From: Streptomyces liliiviolaceus
GTDB lineage: Bacteria > Actinomycetota > Actinomycetes > Streptomycetales > Streptomycetaceae
Assembly: GCF_018070025.1 (NCBI RefSeq)
Contig: NZ_JAGPYQ010000001.1
Span: 3,348,001-3,412,000 of the forward strand
DNA: 64,000 nucleotides
Direction of reading: 5' to 3'
The translations under genes were made by a program, and so were the position numbers. The first letter of the stretch is position 1. Every line of letters begins with the position of its first letter. Below are positions 34,445-44,132 of this stretch, piece after piece. The notes under the pieces were generated by a model, which ran no database searches, was not told the origin of the DNA, and saw only the letters and a program-made list of their open reading frames with translations.

Positions 34445-35640
34445 GCGGACTGTTCCATGCGGTCGGCGACCGCTTCGCCGACCGACTTGACGAGCGCGGT
34501 AAGACTGCCGGCTTCCGTGCCGATTCCTGCGAGCTTCTTGGTGTTCGGGCCGACGCGCAGCACCCAGGTCAGGGTCGACTCCCCGTCGCCGTAAGCCCGT
34601 TCGATGTCGGGGATGTAGTTGGCCAGGCGCGCGGATGCCTCCCGCAGATGTCCGCTTCCCTGTTCGGCGGATACGGGCTCTTCGAAGGCCGCGACGAAAC
34701 TGATGGGGCGGGTGGTGCGGAGCTTGATGACGACCGCGTCGGGGAGGGTGTGGTTGCCGAAGGTGTTGATCTTCCCGGTGGGCAGGGAGGCGACGAAGCC
34801 GTGCAGGAACGCTTCGACCGCTCGGCGTACCGGGGTGATGCGGGGTTCGTCCGCGCGCAGTCCTTCGCCGAGGTTGGCGGCGAGCTGGTGGACGCCGAGC
34901 GCGGCGTAGCGGTAGAGGGTGGCGGAGTTGAAGTCGACGGTGCCAATCATTCCGGCTCCGGGTTCCGCGTCGGTGTTGCGGTCGTCGACGGCCGTGTAGT
35001 AGTCGGATTCGTTGTCCACCCGGTGCACGCTGATCGCGTGGGCGACCTGGACGGCTGCATCGACGTTGATGTCGGCGGAGTCGGCGACCATGCGGCCGAA
35101 CAGGGCGATGTCGACGGAGTGACGGGTGTCGGCGATCTGCTTGGCGCGGGCCTTGTTGTCCTTGTCCTTCAGGAACTTCTTGATGTCGGCGGCGCCTTCG
35201 ACGGCGAGCGCGGCGAGACCGTCGAGCTGCCGGGCGCTGAGGAACATCAGGTACTTGGACTGGGGCGCTGATTCTTCCGCTCCGTCTTTCTCCTCGCCGG
35301 CCTTCCGCTTGGGTACCTCGATCTTGGAGCCCGTTGCCCCTTGGATCATCTCGGCGGCGAGCAGGAGAGCCTCAGCATCCTTCAGTGACGGTTCCAGCGC
35401 GGTGATGCGGGTGGCGAGGACTTCGGCGACCTTCTTCGTGCGTACTCCCAGCTCGCTAGGGTCCAGGAGGTGCTCGTCGCCGAAGTATGAGCGGGTGGCA
35501 CGCTTCCACGCCTGGCTGGAGACACGGGCTCGGGGCACCCCGCCGTACACGGCGGACTTCGGCGCGCCTGTGTCGTCGCGGTTCAGGTTGCTGGGAGGGA
35601 CGGTCTGCAGGGCGTGCACATCGAGGAAGATGCGGTTCAC
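34441..35640 (-). CDS. cas7e: Cas7e (CasC/Cse4) Cascade backbone subunit
   Basis: The protein has 399 residues. RIFLDVHALQTVPPSNLNRD and VYGGVPRARVSSQAWKRATR are diagnostic of Cse4/Cas7e. Six copies form the helical backbone along the crRNA. The insertion at about 125-140 (KRKAGEEKDGAEESAPQ) is charged and probably a flexible loop. ATGA overlaps at both ends. Confidence 0.96.
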   Translation of the reverse strand: MNRIFLDVHALQTVPPSNLNRDDTGAPKSAVYGGVPRARVSSQAWKRATRSYFGDEHLLDPSELGVRTKKVAEVLATRITALEPSLKDAEALLLAAEMIQGATGSKIEVPKRKAGEEKDGAEESAPQSKYLMFLSARQLDGLAALAVEGAADIKKFLKDKDNKARAKQIADTRHSVDIALFGRMVADSADINVDAAVQVAHAISVHRVDNESDYYTAVDDRNTDAEPGAGMIGTVDFNSATLYRYAALGVHQLAANLGEGLRADEPRITPVRRAVEAFLHGFVASLPTGKINTFGNHTLPDAVVIKLRTTRPISFVAAFEEPVSAEQGSGHLREASARLANYIPDIERAYGDGESTLTWVLRVGPNTKKLAGIGTEAGSLTALVKSVGEAVADRMEQSA

Positions 35641-36341
35641 GAGGCGTCCTTGTCGGTGGTGTCGTCGGAGAGGCGCGAAGCGTCGGACCCGCTGTCATCG
35701 AGGTCGGGGTCGGGCTCGTTGTCGGGGGCGCGGTAGGCGTGGAACGAGCGGCCCCAGGCGCGGCGTACGGCGTCTTGGCCGCCGGGCTGCTGCCAGCGGT
35801 AGAGCTGCTCGGCGAGCAGCGCGTAGTCGAGCGCGATGTCGTTGCCGCGCAGCAGGAGGACGAGGTCGCGCAGCCGCTGGGCGAGGGAGGGGAGATCCGG
35901 TGCGGTGCCGGCGCGGACCAGGCGTTTGCGGACCGGCTCGGCGATCTCGTCCTTCGGCATCAGTGCCCGCACGGCTGCGCCCAGGCCCGTTGGCTTGTCC
36001 CGGCGGTCGCGCTGGTGCATTGCCGTTCTGCGGGACTGCTGGTGCAGGGCCCACAGGGTGAGGGCGACATGGATGGCGTCCTCCGCGCGGGTCAGTTCGT
36101 CCTCGTTCAGGGGACGGCTGCCGTTGTGTGGTTTGTCGTGGAGCGGGCCGGTGTCGGCCAGGCCCCACAGGTCCGGTACCTGTTCGTACTTCTTGCCCGC
36201 TCCGCGGCGCAGCCTGGCCAATGCCGCCACCGCATGGGCCTGGTCCTTGAGATAGCCCTGTTGAAGCGGGGCGATGATCTCGCCGGTGATCTGTCCGACC
36301 CGTTGCCGGATGGTCGGCACGGTGGCGGTGTCGGTGGTCAT
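35637..36341 (-). CDS. cse2: Cse2 (CasB, Cas11e) Cascade small subunit
   Basis: The protein has 234 residues. It is helical, with AVAALARLRRGAGKKYEQVP and then ALTLWALHQQSRRTAMHQR, the usual Cse2 pattern. The C-terminal 50 residues are acidic (DNEPDPDLDDSGSDASRLSD) and extend beyond typical Cse2 length. Two copies form the belly of Cascade and stabilise the R-loop. ATGA overlaps with cse1 and cas7e. Confidence 0.93.
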   Translation of the reverse strand: MTTDTATVPTIRQRVGQITGEIIAPLQQGYLKDQAHAVAALARLRRGAGKKYEQVPDLWGLADTGPLHDKPHNGSRPLNEDELTRAEDAIHVALTLWALHQQSRRTAMHQRDRRDKPTGLGAAVRALMPKDEIAEPVRKRLVRAGTAPDLPSLAQRLRDLVLLLRGNDIALDYALLAEQLYRWQQPGGQDAVRRAWGRSFHAYRAPDNEPDPDLDDSGSDASRLSDDTTDKDAS

Positions 36342-38071
36342 GCGGGCTCCTTCGCAGCAGAGGAGTCAGAGCCGGGCGCGGGGTCGGAACCGGCTTCCCG
36401 GTCGGAGAACGGATGACTCAGGGCTTTGTTGAGACGACTGCGGAACCACTGGTCGGCGAGCGCGGAGTTCAGCCACAGGGAGCCCTTCTTCGCTGCGACG
36501 GTCCGGCCTTCCCACGCGGCCGCGCCCGCCTGCGCCAACTGCTGCTCGCCCAGCTGTGCGATCAGGCGATGCGCGTCCCGCTGCCAGACCTTGCGCCGCT
36601 CGTACGGGTCGTCGGCTTGGGCGAGGTCCTGGAGCCAGGTGCGGTAGGGGCCGTCGAGTACGGCGAAACCGAGATCGCGAGTGGTACCTCGGAGGGGGTC
36701 CGAGTCGATGCCTGCGGCGCGGGCCAGGTCGGTTGCGAGGTCACCGAGGGCGGTGACGGCGCCTTCCGCGTCGGAGACCGCGTCGATGGCCTGCTGCGCG
36801 TACGCGCGGTCTTGCTGGTGGAGGAGCCTGACCGCCAGGGCGAGACGGTCGTCAGCGATCTCGTCGATCACGGACTGCTGGGTGCCGTAGAGAGGGCCGA
36901 TGATACGAGCCCGGATGAGGAAGCCGCGCGGCAGCTCTCCCTCGGTCACCAGCCGGGCCACCCATTCGAGGACACCCGGCCGCAGCCCCTGCGCGGCCTC
37001 GGAACCCTGAGCGCTGTCCGTGCGGTTGACGATCAAAGCAGCAAGCCCTCGCCATGCGGACCGTGCGGGGTCGTGCTCGCGCGGCAGGTAGACCAGTGAC
37101 TCACCGCGTTTCTTCTCCTGCGCGGGACTGCGCCGCCATGCGGTCATCGGCTCGTGGGTGTGCATGTTGTGCGCGGTGAGCGGGTCACCGTAACCGAGGA
37201 CGACGCCATGCGCTCCGTCCGCGTCGAAGTGGAGCCGCAGCCTCCGCGTCTGCCAGGTGTACAAGTCCCGCACCCCTGAGGGGTGCCGCGCTCCGGCGGT
37301 GCCGGGACCTGATGGTTCTCTGCGCCAGGCGGGGCGGTCATCGGGGTCGGACCGCAGGCCGGTGGTGTCCGCGGCGATCAGGTTCAGCAGCAGGGTTTCC
37401 CGCAGGGTGCTGCCTTCGGCGAAGACCCCGCCGAGCGTGCCGGCCCAGCCGACCCCCAGCGGATACACCTTGCCGCCCTTGGCGCGGTCGTCGCCGTCGA
37501 CGCCGGTCTTGATGCCGGAGGTGTCGTAGGCGTGTGTGTGGACGATCCAGCGGGCGGCCTCGGCGAAGCCGAGACGGTCGACGGCCGGCTGACGGGAGCT
37601 GAAGAAGGGCTCGCCGTTCGGGACGTCGGCGACGATCCGGTTGAGGGAGAAGACTTCGTCCCGCGCCGTGCGCAGGCCCGCGACCTGGAAGAACGGTGTC
37701 ACCGGGTGCAGCAGGTCGAACCGGTCGCGGTGCTGGGCAAGGTATGCGGGAACGGGTGCGAAGCAATCGTCATCGGCCCACAGGTCCGACCAGTGCTCGA
37801 TGTCCCGCGGCCCGTCGAGAGCATCATGGGCGATGGCGAGAAGCAGGCGCAGGAGGGCGAACTCCTGCGTGGGCAGGTCCCCGACGATTCGGCGCAGTCC
37901 GTCGGCCTGGGCGAAGACCTCGTGCAGGGAGAGCTCAGTTTGGGTGCCGTCCAGTTGCTGGACCGGTATCCACGGCCGGGTGGTCAGATCGAACGACACC
38001 CGGGACGGCGCCTCGGACACCAACTCGTCTTCTACCGTGCGCGCGGTGCTCGCCGTGCTTGCTTCAGTCAC
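36338..38071 (-). CDS. cse1: Cse1 (CasA, Cas8e) Cascade large subunit
   Basis: The protein has 577 residues. After a 25-residue leader rich in Thr/Ala/Glu, FDLTTRPWIPVQQLDGTQTE and SLHEVFAQADGLRRIVGDLP is the standard Cse1 start, followed by LHPVTPFFQVAGLRT. It recognises the PAM, opens the target and recruits Cas3. The start overlaps the end of cas3 by 8 bp, the stop overlaps cse2. Full length with no breaks. Confidence 0.96.
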   Translation of the reverse strand: MTEASTASTARTVEDELVSEAPSRVSFDLTTRPWIPVQQLDGTQTELSLHEVFAQADGLRRIVGDLPTQEFALLRLLLAIAHDALDGPRDIEHWSDLWADDDCFAPVPAYLAQHRDRFDLLHPVTPFFQVAGLRTARDEVFSLNRIVADVPNGEPFFSSRQPAVDRLGFAEAARWIVHTHAYDTSGIKTGVDGDDRAKGGKVYPLGVGWAGTLGGVFAEGSTLRETLLLNLIAADTTGLRSDPDDRPAWRREPSGPGTAGARHPSGVRDLYTWQTRRLRLHFDADGAHGVVLGYGDPLTAHNMHTHEPMTAWRRSPAQEKKRGESLVYLPREHDPARSAWRGLAALIVNRTDSAQGSEAAQGLRPGVLEWVARLVTEGELPRGFLIRARIIGPLYGTQQSVIDEIADDRLALAVRLLHQQDRAYAQQAIDAVSDAEGAVTALGDLATDLARAAGIDSDPLRGTTRDLGFAVLDGPYRTWLQDLAQADDPYERRKVWQRDAHRLIAQLGEQQLAQAGAAAWEGRTVAAKKGSLWLNSALADQWFRSRLNKALSHPFSDREAGSDPAPGSDSSAAKEPA

Positions 38072-40985
38072 TGCTCACCTCAAGGCCGTCCCGTTGGCTG
38101 TAGTGGAGTGAGAAGCCTGCCAGGCGGGTCTGACAATCGGCGTCGAGCGTGAGAATCAGCTGGCCGGCGAGCCAGGGGCTGTCCTTCGCCTGCCAGGCAG
38201 GCACGTAGAGTTTTTCGAGTTCTGTGATCGCCCGGTCCATCACGTCGCCGTACGAGAACTGGATGGGCAGCCGCAGCCCGCACCCGGCAGCTGCCCGGGC
38301 TGCCTTCGGCGACGGGACCCGGTCCAGGGGCAGTTCCAGCCCGCCCCTGCCCTTGTCCAGCCACGGCACCGTGGCCAACGACCCGTCCAAGTGGCGCTGT
38401 ACGACGACGACTTCCAGGCTCTCCTTGCTGTCCCGGACCTGGGCCCTGCCCGCACGGGTGTCGTCCGCGTCACCCGCCCCGGCCGCGATCCAGCCGATGA
38501 GCGGCCGCCCTGGCCTTTGGACGTCGCCGAGGCGGAACACCTGGGCGCGCTCCGCCTGATCCGTGCGGTGCCGCTCCTGCTGCTCAAGCGCCTTCGTCAT
38601 CGCCTCGGCCCAGCCCTCGGGGCCGATCAGCCCGCCCCCGTACGCTTCCTGCACCAGCGCGCTGATGTCGCGGGGCAGTTGCACCGGTCGGCGCGCACCC
38701 TCAAGGTGCGGCAGCAGCACGGCCGCCGAGCGCAGCAGCGCGTACGCCCCGTACACGGCGACCGAGCCCCGCACCGGCGTCGGCACCTCGCTACCCCAAT
38801 CCACACCGGTCACCAGGCAGCGGGCCGCGCGCAATCCCTCGGGCCGGTGTTCCTGCTTCGCGCCCCGTTGGTGGCGGTGGAGGCGTCCCATGCGCTGGAG
38901 CAGCAGGTCGACCGGGCACAGGTCGGTGACGAGCAGGTCGAAGTCGACATCGAGGGACTGTTCAGCCACCTGGCTGGCGACCACGATGTGCTTGACCGGG
39001 CGACGGTCTCCCGCCTTCCCGGGCGGGCCGAAGCGGACCAGCAGGTCGGCATCCTTGGCCGCCCGGTCGACGTCGAGGAAGCACGAGTGCGCGACGGTCA
39101 CCTGCTCGTCACCGAACCGCTCGCGCAGCACCCGGGCGGTGTCCAGGACCCGCCGGACGGTATTACGAACCACCAGGACACAGCCCCCGCCGTCGAGTTC
39201 GGCAGCCAGCCGGTCGGCCAGGACATCCAGATCGTCATCGAGAGGCTCGACGCGGACGGCACCACCTCGCGCGGAAGCCGCGGGGCGCTCCATCACGGGG
39301 GGCCGCCCGGCCGCAACGGCGGTCAGCAGGGGATAGGCGTCGGCCTGCGCCACTGCCTCGAACTCCGCGGCAACCGCGCCCGAGCTGGCCACGGTGACCG
39401 CTCCCGCGTATGCCTCCGCGAGCTGACGGCGCCGGGCCGCGGGCAGCGTCGCGGACAGCACCACCACCGGAACCCGGTAGGCACCCAGCCACGACAGCAC
39501 CCGGTCCAGATAGACGCTCATGTACGTGTCGTACGCGTGCGCCTCGTCGATCACGACGACCTTGCCCGCGACCGCCAGATGGCGCAGCGCCAGGTGCCGG
39601 CTCTTCAGCCCGGCGAACAGCAGTTGATCGACGGTCCCCGCGACGAACGACGACAGCATCGCCTTCTTGCGACCCCGCAGCCACTCGTGCGCGACCAACT
39701 CCGCCGGCGCGGAACGCTTTTCGTGCCCCGGCCGCCACTCGGATATCTCGGCGTCCGTATCCACGGCGGTGATCTGCTGCCGGCTCTCCCGCATCAGACC
39801 GGCGTACTCGTCGTTGAGGGCAGCCTTGGAGTGCGCCAGCAGAACGGACAGCCGGGCGCCCTCCTCGAAGGGCAGCCGCTCCAGCCAGTCCAGCAGACGG
39901 GGAAACATCGCGTTGCCGGTAGCCATGGTCGGCAACGCGAGAAGCACACCGCCCGCGCCGGAGCGAGCCGCGAAAATCTCAGCAACGGCCAGCGCAGCCT
40001 CCGTCTTCCCCTCACCCATCGGCGCCTCGATCACCATCAGACCCGGCGCGGGCATCGAGCGGGCCAACCGGACCGCCGCCTCCTGCACAGGCCGGACCTC
40101 CGCCCCCGGCGGCAGATCGAAACGGGACGCGAAAACCTCCGCTACGTCCCCGGCCGGCTCGACGGGCCGCCAGGGCGGCGGCAGGCTCAGCCCCCGCCAG
40201 GCAGCGGCCATCCGCTCCTGGCCCGTACGGTGGATCTCCTGCGGAAAATACGGAAACAGCTCGGGATTGCTGGCAATCCAGTCGGCCACGATCACCAGAG
40301 CCGTCAGCAGCACCTGAACCGGCTGCGGCAACTTCACCGCCCCCCAGGCCTCCAGGCGCTCCCGTACGCCGTATTCGTCGGCGCACGCGTCGAGCAACTC
40401 GTCCTGCACCCGCTGCCACACCGCGCGGCTGGGGCCGGAGGTACGCAGCAGATGCGGGCGGTCATCCAGCTCCTTGATCTGCCCATGCTCCGGAGGCACC
40501 CCGTGATGGCCACCCGGCACGATGCCGAACTGCCCGGACTGCTTCCGCGTCCAGCCATAACGCTCTTCGAGCCACTCACCGAGCAGCACCTGCCCTGCCA
40601 GACTGTGCGGGGCCAGCTTGCGGTCGGCGCCGAACTGCCGCCGGGTGGGCATCTCCAGGCCCTCCCGACGCATCCGGTCGGCGAGCTGATCCACCTGACA
40701 GGCGAAAGCGGGAGTCGCCTTGCCGATGTCGTGAACGACCGCCAGCCACACCGCGAGAAGCCGGGCGTCCTCCTCCCCGCCGGGCAACGCCTCGGCCACC
40801 AGAGCCCGCACGTTCGAGGACACCCAGCGATCCCACAACAGCCCGGCCACGGAGCCGCTGTCCTCCATATGACACCACAGCGGCAACCAGCCCTCGGTAT
40901 CCCGATCGTGCTTGGCCCACACGCCCCGCACCGGTCCCGACAACCGCCCGCTCAGCCCCGACCGGAGCTCCCCTCCACCCGTCAT
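38064..40985 (-). CDS. cas3: Cas3 HD nuclease-helicase (type I-E)
   Basis: 973 residues counted from ATG 40985; the frame is open to 41066 but the upstream codons lie in the leader shared by all arrays, so they are excluded. HD domain: His39 (LWCHMED), His85-Asp86 with Lys89 (VVHDIGKA). Helicase: APMGEGKTEAALAVAE (Walker A), VVIDEAHAYDTYMSVYLDRV (DEAH), VVLSATLPAARR (motif III) and QMGR-type QRMGRLHRH near the end of the second RecA fold. It degrades the displaced strand after Cascade binding. First gene of the operon, transcribed away from array 2. Confidence 0.96.
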   Translation of the reverse strand: MTGGGELRSGLSGRLSGPVRGVWAKHDRDTEGWLPLWCHMEDSGSVAGLLWDRWVSSNVRALVAEALPGGEEDARLLAVWLAVVHDIGKATPAFACQVDQLADRMRREGLEMPTRRQFGADRKLAPHSLAGQVLLGEWLEERYGWTRKQSGQFGIVPGGHHGVPPEHGQIKELDDRPHLLRTSGPSRAVWQRVQDELLDACADEYGVRERLEAWGAVKLPQPVQVLLTALVIVADWIASNPELFPYFPQEIHRTGQERMAAAWRGLSLPPPWRPVEPAGDVAEVFASRFDLPPGAEVRPVQEAAVRLARSMPAPGLMVIEAPMGEGKTEAALAVAEIFAARSGAGGVLLALPTMATGNAMFPRLLDWLERLPFEEGARLSVLLAHSKAALNDEYAGLMRESRQQITAVDTDAEISEWRPGHEKRSAPAELVAHEWLRGRKKAMLSSFVAGTVDQLLFAGLKSRHLALRHLAVAGKVVVIDEAHAYDTYMSVYLDRVLSWLGAYRVPVVVLSATLPAARRRQLAEAYAGAVTVASSGAVAAEFEAVAQADAYPLLTAVAAGRPPVMERPAASARGGAVRVEPLDDDLDVLADRLAAELDGGGCVLVVRNTVRRVLDTARVLRERFGDEQVTVAHSCFLDVDRAAKDADLLVRFGPPGKAGDRRPVKHIVVASQVAEQSLDVDFDLLVTDLCPVDLLLQRMGRLHRHQRGAKQEHRPEGLRAARCLVTGVDWGSEVPTPVRGSVAVYGAYALLRSAAVLLPHLEGARRPVQLPRDISALVQEAYGGGLIGPEGWAEAMTKALEQQERHRTDQAERAQVFRLGDVQRPGRPLIGWIAAGAGDADDTRAGRAQVRDSKESLEVVVVQRHLDGSLATVPWLDKGRGGLELPLDRVPSPKAARAAAGCGLRLPIQFSYGDVMDRAITELEKLYVPAWQAKDSPWLAGQLILTLDADCQTRLAGFSLHYSQRDGLEVSSD

Positions 40986-41236
40986 CCCTGATGCATACAG
41001 CCAAAGTGCAGGCCACAACCGGCATACGAGGAAAATCCATTGACCGAGGAAGCCATTCCTGCGCAATCAGCGTGCCCGCACACGACAAGCCGTACCATCC
41101 GCCGATGGCTCTTCCACCGGGTAGAGCCCGCTGCACACTAAGACCTCAACGGTCCTCCGTTATGACCTGTTTGTCCGAATCGATGAAACTGCTCGGAAAC
41201 CGAGCGGAGCGACGGTAAAGTCCCAGGTCACGCAGC
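40986..41236. promoter_or_regulatory. Shared leader of array 2 and upstream region of the cas3 operon
   Basis: The 251 bp between the cas3 start (minus) and the first repeat of array 2 (plus) must hold both divergent promoters. It matches leaders 1 and 3 throughout, including CCATTCCTGCGCA, the perfect hairpin GCTCGGAAACCGAGC (about 41193) and GGTCACGCAG next to the repeat. The cas3 start has only a weak CAGGG ribosome site. Confidence 0.8.
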
Positions 41237-42852
41237 CTGCTCCCCGCGCACGCGGGGATGGACCCAGCTCCGGGTCCTGCATCGGCTCCAAGACGTTCTG
41301 CTCCCCGCGCACGCGGGGATGGACCCATCCGCCGCAGTAGGACGTGTTGTCCTACCTCACTGCTCCCCGCGCACGCGGGGATGGACCCATCCAGGGCGAC
41401 GGCGGGAAGGACAAGCCGTCCTGCTCCCCGCGCACGCGGGGATGGACCCAACGAGCACGGCATCGCCGAAGCCAAAGCGATCTGCTCCCCGCGCACGCGG
41501 GGATGGACCCGCCCCGCTCGGCTCCTGGGCGCTCGGGGACCGCTGCTCCCCGCGCACGCGGGGATGGACCCTCGAATTCGATCAGACCGCAAGGAGCGCC
41601 GCACTGCTCCCCGCGCACGCGGGGATGGACCCCCCGCCAGGGCGACCAGGCACTTCGCGCACGTCTGCTCCCCGCGCACGCGGGGATGGACCCTCGGGCG
41701 CCGTGGCGTACGCGATGGGCCGGGACTGCTCCCCGCGCACGCGGGGATGGACCCAGTCGGGCCGGGTCTCCTGTGTGAGAGGAGACCTGCTCCCCGCGCA
41801 CGCGGGGATGGACCCGGCACACGGGTGACCGGCGGGAGGCACAGCAGCTGCTCCCCGCGCACGCGGGGATGGACCCCGGTAGTCCTCGTGCGCGAACGCC
41901 TCGTCGATCTGCTCCCCGCGCACGCGGGGATGGACCCGCGCAGGTCCCCCACCCACCACGCCTCCTCGCCTGCTCCCCGCGCACGCGGGGATGGACCCGC
42001 ACCGCCTTCACGGTGATCGCCTCAGCGAACCTGCTCCCCGCGCACGCGGGGATGGACCCGACGGCGACGACGTCGCCTACCCGGTATGGACCTGCTCCCC
42101 GCGCACGCGGGGATGGACCCTGCACCGCCCAGCCTCCGGCCAGGAACGGGTTCTGCTCCCCGCGCACGCGGGGATGGACCCGATTCGTTGCAGCTGTGTG
42201 CGGTGATCGCATGCTGCTCCCCGCGCACGCGGGGATGGACCCATCAGCCCCGTCCTCGATCACGAGACGGAGGTCTGCTCCCCGCGCACGCGGGGATGGA
42301 CCGCACATGGGGATCGGGAAGGAACACGCCAAGTCCTGCTCCCCGCGCACGCGGGGATGGACCCATCTGGCCGGGCGCCACAAGCAGACCCGGTTCCTGC
42401 TCCCCGCGCACGCGGGGATGGACCCTGTGCTGCGTCGATCGCGGCGAAGTGGATGAACTGCTCCCCGCGCACGCGGGGATGGACCCCGGGCCGGGGTCAT
42501 CGCGGCCACCGCTCCCGTCTGCTCCCCGCGTACGCGGGGATGGACCCGACGGGGCGGACGTCGTCCAGTTCCCCGAGGCCTGCTCCCCGCGCACGCGGGG
42601 ATGGACCCATGACGGCGTCCGCGGCGAACACCAAGCAGTCCTGCTCCCCGTGCACGCGGGGATGGACCCTTCGCCTCGCGCCCGGGCGCGTGCTCGAAGT
42701 CCTGCTCCCCGTGCACGCGGGGATGGACCCGACACACCGCCAGCGGGGACCGCGGCGAAGAACTGCTGCCCGCGCACGCGGGGATGGACCCGGCGCGGTG
42801 CACGAGGGCTTGTGCATGTGCGACTGCTCCCTGCGCATGCGGGGATGGACCT
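41237..42852 (+). CRISPR. Type I-E CRISPR array 2: 27 repeats, 26 spacers
   Basis: Repeats of 29 bp begin at 41237 and 41298, then every 61 bp from 41360 to 42824; the second spacer is 33 bp, all others 32 bp. The main repeat is CTGCTCCCCGCGCACGCGGG then GATGGACCC. Variants: 42275 (single change at its end), 42519 (GTACG), 42641 and 42702 (CCGTGCACG), 42763 (GCTGCCC) and the terminal 42824 (CCCTGCGCATG), again clustering at the right, leader-distal end. This is the array joined to the cas operon. Confidence 0.97.
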
Positions 42853-43463
42853 GAGGCAGACATCACAGATTCTGACCAAGCCTTCCAGGGGCTGCGCAGC
42901 AAAGACATCCGCCCGCACCGCGTGGCCGGCCAACTCCGCATCACAGCGGGGGAGCTGAAGTACCTGCTCTTCGGGTTGATGATGACTTCCGTCGAAGGAG
43001 GCGGCGAGCGCTCCGGCAGCGACAGAGTCGACGGTGTCCTGAAGCTTGTCCGCCGAATACGTGCACTGAATTGCAGGCCGGCGCTCCTTCGCCGCCAGAA
43101 GGCTCCGCTCGCCAATCCTGCGACGCCTCACGCGGCGAAAACGCGAGCCCTCGGGTGATCGTGCCCGGGCGAACGCAAGCCCGATCAACGCAGTAGACGG
43201 CGGCGTGCCTGTACCGCCCCCGCGTTGCCAAATCCGGCCAGCACACGTGCTGAGAAGAGCCATGGGCTGGCGCCGTCCTCTGAAGGGAGGTCGCTGGGGG
43301 CACCTCGCGGCTCTCTGCCACATGCAGTCTCGTCGGATTATCCGGTCGCCACGGTTGGTCCGCGGGCGAGGACCCGCCGCGCTGCAGACCGAGGAGGAGT
43401 ACAGGGGCATGGAGGTCGGGGACACGCCCCACGCAGGGTTGTGCCTCGACCTCCCTGGCGGAT
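42853..43463. other. No recognised gene right of array 2
   Basis: Frames on both strands give no family signature and no ribosome sites. It is probably decayed mobile-element DNA. Confidence 0.3.
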
Positions 43464-43610
43464 TCAGCGCAGAGCAATCCAGACCGTGAGACCAGAAGCC
43501 AGTACTGTGCTCACGGTCCGAATGAGCGCGACGGGAAAATGCTGGATCACCAGGTGCAGCCCGCCAACGCGGACATCCATGGCAGGTGGTGCGGACTGTT
43601 TCTTGGACAT
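43464..43610 (-). CDS. Small single-pass membrane protein
   Basis: 48 residues: MSKKQSAPPAMDVRVGGLHL, then VIQHFPVALIRTVSTVLASG and LTVWIALR. The last 25 residues form one hydrophobic helix. AAAGGG lies 9-14 bp upstream of the ATG. Tiny proteins of this plan are frequent in Streptomyces mobile elements near integrase genes, with unknown role. Confidence 0.45.
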   Translation of the reverse strand: MSKKQSAPPAMDVRVGGLHLVIQHFPVALIRTVSTVLASGLTVWIALR

Positions 43611-44130
43611 GGGCAGGTGCCCTTTCGCGGACGGGTCGAGGGTCCGGCCAAACCGTAGGCACAGATCACGCGATGGAGTCACGTAAGTGCTGCACCCGGG
43701 CTGTGGCTGCTCCGTAAGTCGCCTTACGGAGCAGACGGCGAACTCGTGGCGGCGGCCATCCGTCGGGGGCGAGGCAGATGTCGCGAGTGTCTGAGGCGAA
43801 GGAATATCGGTCACACACTGCGTCACCCCGAGCTGTCGTCCTGCCTACAGATTGCCTACCAGCCGATAACGCAGCGTCATGCCCGCGAAGGAGACTCGGG
43901 GGTTAACCCCATGTCCCCAGGGACGAGCCCTAGGGGAGGCAGTCCTGCCTGGGGATGACAACACGCGTAGACCGAACACGGAGTGGCCAGGTTCGCGCAC
44001 TTCAGAGCAAGGGCTTGCCGCAAATGACGGCCGTATCCCGCCCCTCACATCCCACCATTCACATGCAAGATCCAACGGTCGGACATCTACCGGACGCGAG
44101 CGCAAAGGGCTTGGCCGGCCAGCTCTGCCA
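43611..44130. other. Region between the small protein and the recombinase gene
   Basis: No gene seen. It contains a perfect 11-bp stem hairpin at 43708-43733 and is a natural place for an attachment site of the adjacent recombinase. Confidence 0.35.
43708..43733. repeat. Perfect hairpin near the recombinase gene
   Basis: TGCTCCGTAAG (43708-43718), loop TCGC, and CTTACGGAGCA (43723-43733). No T run follows, so a protein-binding or recombination site is as likely as a terminator. Confidence 0.5.
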
Positions 44131-44132
44131 GT

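Noticed and set aside
38391..40991. 866-codon plus-strand frame opposite cas3
   Set aside because: Shadow of cas3, whose HD and helicase motifs are unambiguous on the minus strand.
40986..41066. 27-codon N-terminal extension of cas3
   Set aside because: It lies inside the leader conserved at arrays 1 and 3, where the frame is not followed by cas3.
42941..43662. Minus-strand frames right of array 2 as possible transposase
   Set aside because: No catalytic or structural motif of a transposase family could be found in any frame.
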